Shown here: positions 62,438 to 64,000 of the stretch, in pieces
Numbering within the stretch: the first letter of the stretch is position 1
How the letters are laid out: the number at the start of each line of letters is the position of its first letter
From: Brachyspira sp. SAP_772
GTDB taxonomy: Bacteria; Spirochaetota; Brachyspiria; Brachyspirales; Brachyspiraceae
Direction of reading: 5' to 3'
Length of the DNA: 64,000 bases
Assembly: GCF_009755885.1 (NCBI RefSeq)
Contig: NZ_VYIX01000001.1
Location: 248,001-312,000, forward strand
Position numbers and translations under genes: made by a program
The notes under the pieces: model-generated
What the model was told of the DNA's origin: nothing
The model's database searches: none
The model's input: only the letters and a program-made list of their open reading frames with translations

Positions 62438-62758
62438 TCAATAATCTAATTTTATAAGATAATCAATTTTATCTACAAGCTTAGAGAATGGTCGCTCTAC
62501 GTTTATCATTGAGTTTTCTAATGCATTTCCATTTTCATCTTCTATATATATCTCATAAAATAATTCTTTATGATCTTCTTTATTTTCAAATGTTAACCTT
62601 ATAAAAATGAAATCATTTATATTAATTCTATCTAATTTTGGTTCGTATTCAAGCTTTTTTATCTCTTTGCTTAATAATTCTTTACCTAAATTTTCTACTA
62701 CAACATTGTATATAGATTCTAATTCTTTTCTTATATAATGAACGTTATTGTCAAACAT
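62438..62758 (-). CDS. small unknown protein after the PpiC/SurA-like gene
   Basis: The 106-residue protein is soluble, with an N-terminal helix (HYIRKELESIYNVVVENLGKEL, read in two parts) and beta strands (FIFIRLTFENKEDHKELFYEI). No family is recognised. It begins 18 bases after the PPIase-like gene on the same strand, so it is likely in the same operon. Confidence 0.65.
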   Translation of the reverse strand: MFDNNVHYIRKELESIYNVVVENLGKELLSKEIKKLEYEPKLDRININDFIFIRLTFENKEDHKELFYEIYIEDENGNALENSMINVERPFSKLVDKIDYLIKLDY

Positions 62759-62775
62759 AAATACCTCTCTATTTT

Positions 62776-64000
62776 TTATCTTATTTCATGTCTCTTTATT
62801 CTTGCTTCTTCAATACTTCTATTTTCCCATTCAATAGATACATTAGCAACAGTTGTGTTTAATAATTCTCTTCTTGCAGTATTTTTTTGAGCTGTATCTA
62901 ATGATGCTAGTTTGTTTATATCTGCCTTTTCTTCTGATAAAACCTTTATAACAGCAACTCCATTATTTAATTTTATAACTTCACTTTTATCTCCTACATT
63001 CAAAGAAAATACAGTGCTGTTGAATATAGGGCTAGATGAATCTGGGATAACATTTCCATCTGCAGCATTAACTAAACCTTGACCATAAGCAAATGGTGCT
63101 GAAGATTTGTAGTATTTAATATTTCCATTATTATTTAAAGCAGCGAAGTTATTGTTGTTTGAAACAGCATTTTTTAATACTTCTACTTGTTTAGCCTTTT
63201 CTGCTTCAATCAATACTTTAAGATTATCATTTAAATAACTATCTCTTAAAACACCAGCATTAACATCTGTGTATTTTTCTGGTAATCTTATATCATTAAC
63301 TAATACAACATAGTAAACACCATTAACATTAATAGGAGAAAGTACAATATTTGTTTGAGTGTTTGTAAATACTCTATCTGCTATATTTTTATCTATTTCC
63401 ATTCTTGTAACATAACCTAAATGATATTCATTTGTATATATACTTTTTTCTTTTGCAGTTTTATCAAATAAAGTAATATCATTTTTTAGTGTTTTGTATA
63501 CATTTTCAGCATCTTTAGCATTAGCAAGAAGTATCCAAGATATATCTGCCTGTACAAAATTAGTTTTATTGTCATTAAAATATTTGTCTATATCTACTTC
63601 AAGTATATCAGCATTTCTTACTATATCTGATGCATCTATATAAAGCATCTCAATATCTCTTTTTGTTGAATTTTTTATATATTCTCTTTCTAGTTCTAAA
63701 GAATTAATTTTAACACCATTAAATAACTCTAAAGCTATGGTTTGAGCCATAACTGTTTCTTTTAAATCTTTTTCTATTCTAATTTTTTCTGCTTGAGGCG
63801 TATTTTTAATAAAAGCATCATAAGCCATTTGGTTATAATTACCATTACTGTCTATAAATTGGCTTTGCATATATTGAAGTATTATTTTGTCACTTACAGT
63901 TATATTTTTTGCTGCCAAATCATCTAAAAGTATAGTAGTAACAGCTCTTCTAAAAGCCAAATCCTCTATATTATTATATATATCAGCATTCATAGGTATA
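62776..64000 (-). CDS. SurA/PpiD-like periplasmic chaperone, 5' end outside the window
   Basis: The visible 405 residues fit the SurA_N-type chaperone helices (RRAVTTILLDDLAAKNITVSD and MAYDAFIKNTPQAEKI) and a PpiC-like peptidyl-prolyl isomerase region (about 150-230) with a helical C-terminus. The frame stays open to the window edge past the ATG at 63993, so the real start with a signal or membrane anchor probably lies beyond 64000. It would fold or escort outer-membrane proteins in the periplasm, which suits the barrel genes nearby. Confidence 0.75.
   Translation of the reverse strand, partial: IPMNADIYNNIEDLAFRRAVTTILLDDLAAKNITVSDKIILQYMQSQFIDSNGNYNQMAYDAFIKNTPQAEKIRIEKDLKETVMAQTIALELFNGVKINSLELEREYIKNSTKRDIEMLYIDASDIVRNADILEVDIDKYFNDNKTNFVQADISWILLANAKDAENVYKTLKNDITLFDKTAKEKSIYTNEYHLGYVTRMEIDKNIADRVFTNTQTNIVLSPINVNGVYYVVLVNDIRLPEKYTDVNAGVLRDSYLNDNLKVLIEAEKAKQVEVLKNAVSNNNNFAALNNNGNIKYYKSSAPFAYGQGLVNAADGNVIPDSSSPIFNSTVFSLNVGDKSEVIKLNNGVAVIKVLSEEKADINKLASLDTAQKNTARRELLNTTVANVSIEWENRSIEEARIKRHEIR

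Overview
The window is a compact, strongly AT-rich chromosomal segment from a host-associated anaerobic spirochaete, almost certainly Brachyspira. This rests on the codon use, many short-spaced or overlapping genes, a large chemotaxis operon with cheD and cheB, small ankyrin, TPR and HEAT proteins, and lipoproteins with a Ser-Cys lipobox. Species cannot be fixed by eye.

Layout. 1-2.2 kb: a lipoprotein, a membrane protein and an L,D-transpeptidase. 2.3-11.1 kb: a nine-gene chemotaxis operon (soluble MCP-like protein, STAS protein, cheY, cheA, cheW, cheR, cheD, cheB, unknown). 11.1-11.5 kb: a gene remnant, a hairpin repeat and promoters. 11.6-28.8 kb: housekeeping and metabolic genes (tsaD, an ABC importer pair, sdaAB-sdaAA, a Xer recombinase, a large exported protein, trmL, a PhoRB-like two-component system, gltD, a GH57 protein, an RseC-like protein). 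28.9-33.5 kb: a malY-like aminotransferase/dicarboxylate symporter operon, a divergent YheO-like regulator, a broken second symporter, a HEAT protein. 33.7-35.9 kb: a DhaM-like phosphotransfer protein whose first active-site His is Asp, plus small ankyrin and zinc-ribbon proteins. 36.1-39.6 kb: metN-metI-DUF169-metQ. 39.8-42.4 kb: ankyrin lipoprotein, galE, rlmB-like methyltransferase and tRNA-Ala(GGC).

The accessory part is 42.4-48.4 kb, between tRNA-Ala and a BI-1/YccA membrane-protein gene. It has a single-protein restriction-modification-like gene bracketed by direct copies of a two-unit hairpin repeat, a three-gene operon (HEPN-like protein, acidic-tailed protein, SecB-like chaperone), and a HicAB toxin-antitoxin pair between two 42-bp direct repeats. 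A second accessory cassette at 52.7-54.7 kb pairs an AAA/ABC-type ATPase with a small protein carrying a D...ExK nuclease-like motif.

48.4-64 kb: polyprenyl synthase, a Maf/DUF115 gene, exported proteins, hemolysin III, a HAD phosphatase, a TPR protein, an operon of two paralogous outer-membrane barrels with a metzincin-motif lipoprotein, and a SurA/PpiD-like chaperone running off the right edge.

The strongest candidates for undescribed biology are: (1) the hairpin repeat family, whose stems change sequence while keeping pairing; (2) the HEPN-like/unknown/SecB-like operon, which looks like a toxin-antitoxin-chaperone arrangement; (3) the ATPase/ExK pair; and (4) the DhaM-like protein lacking its EIIA histidine. 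All functions are read from sequence motifs alone; no database search was possible.
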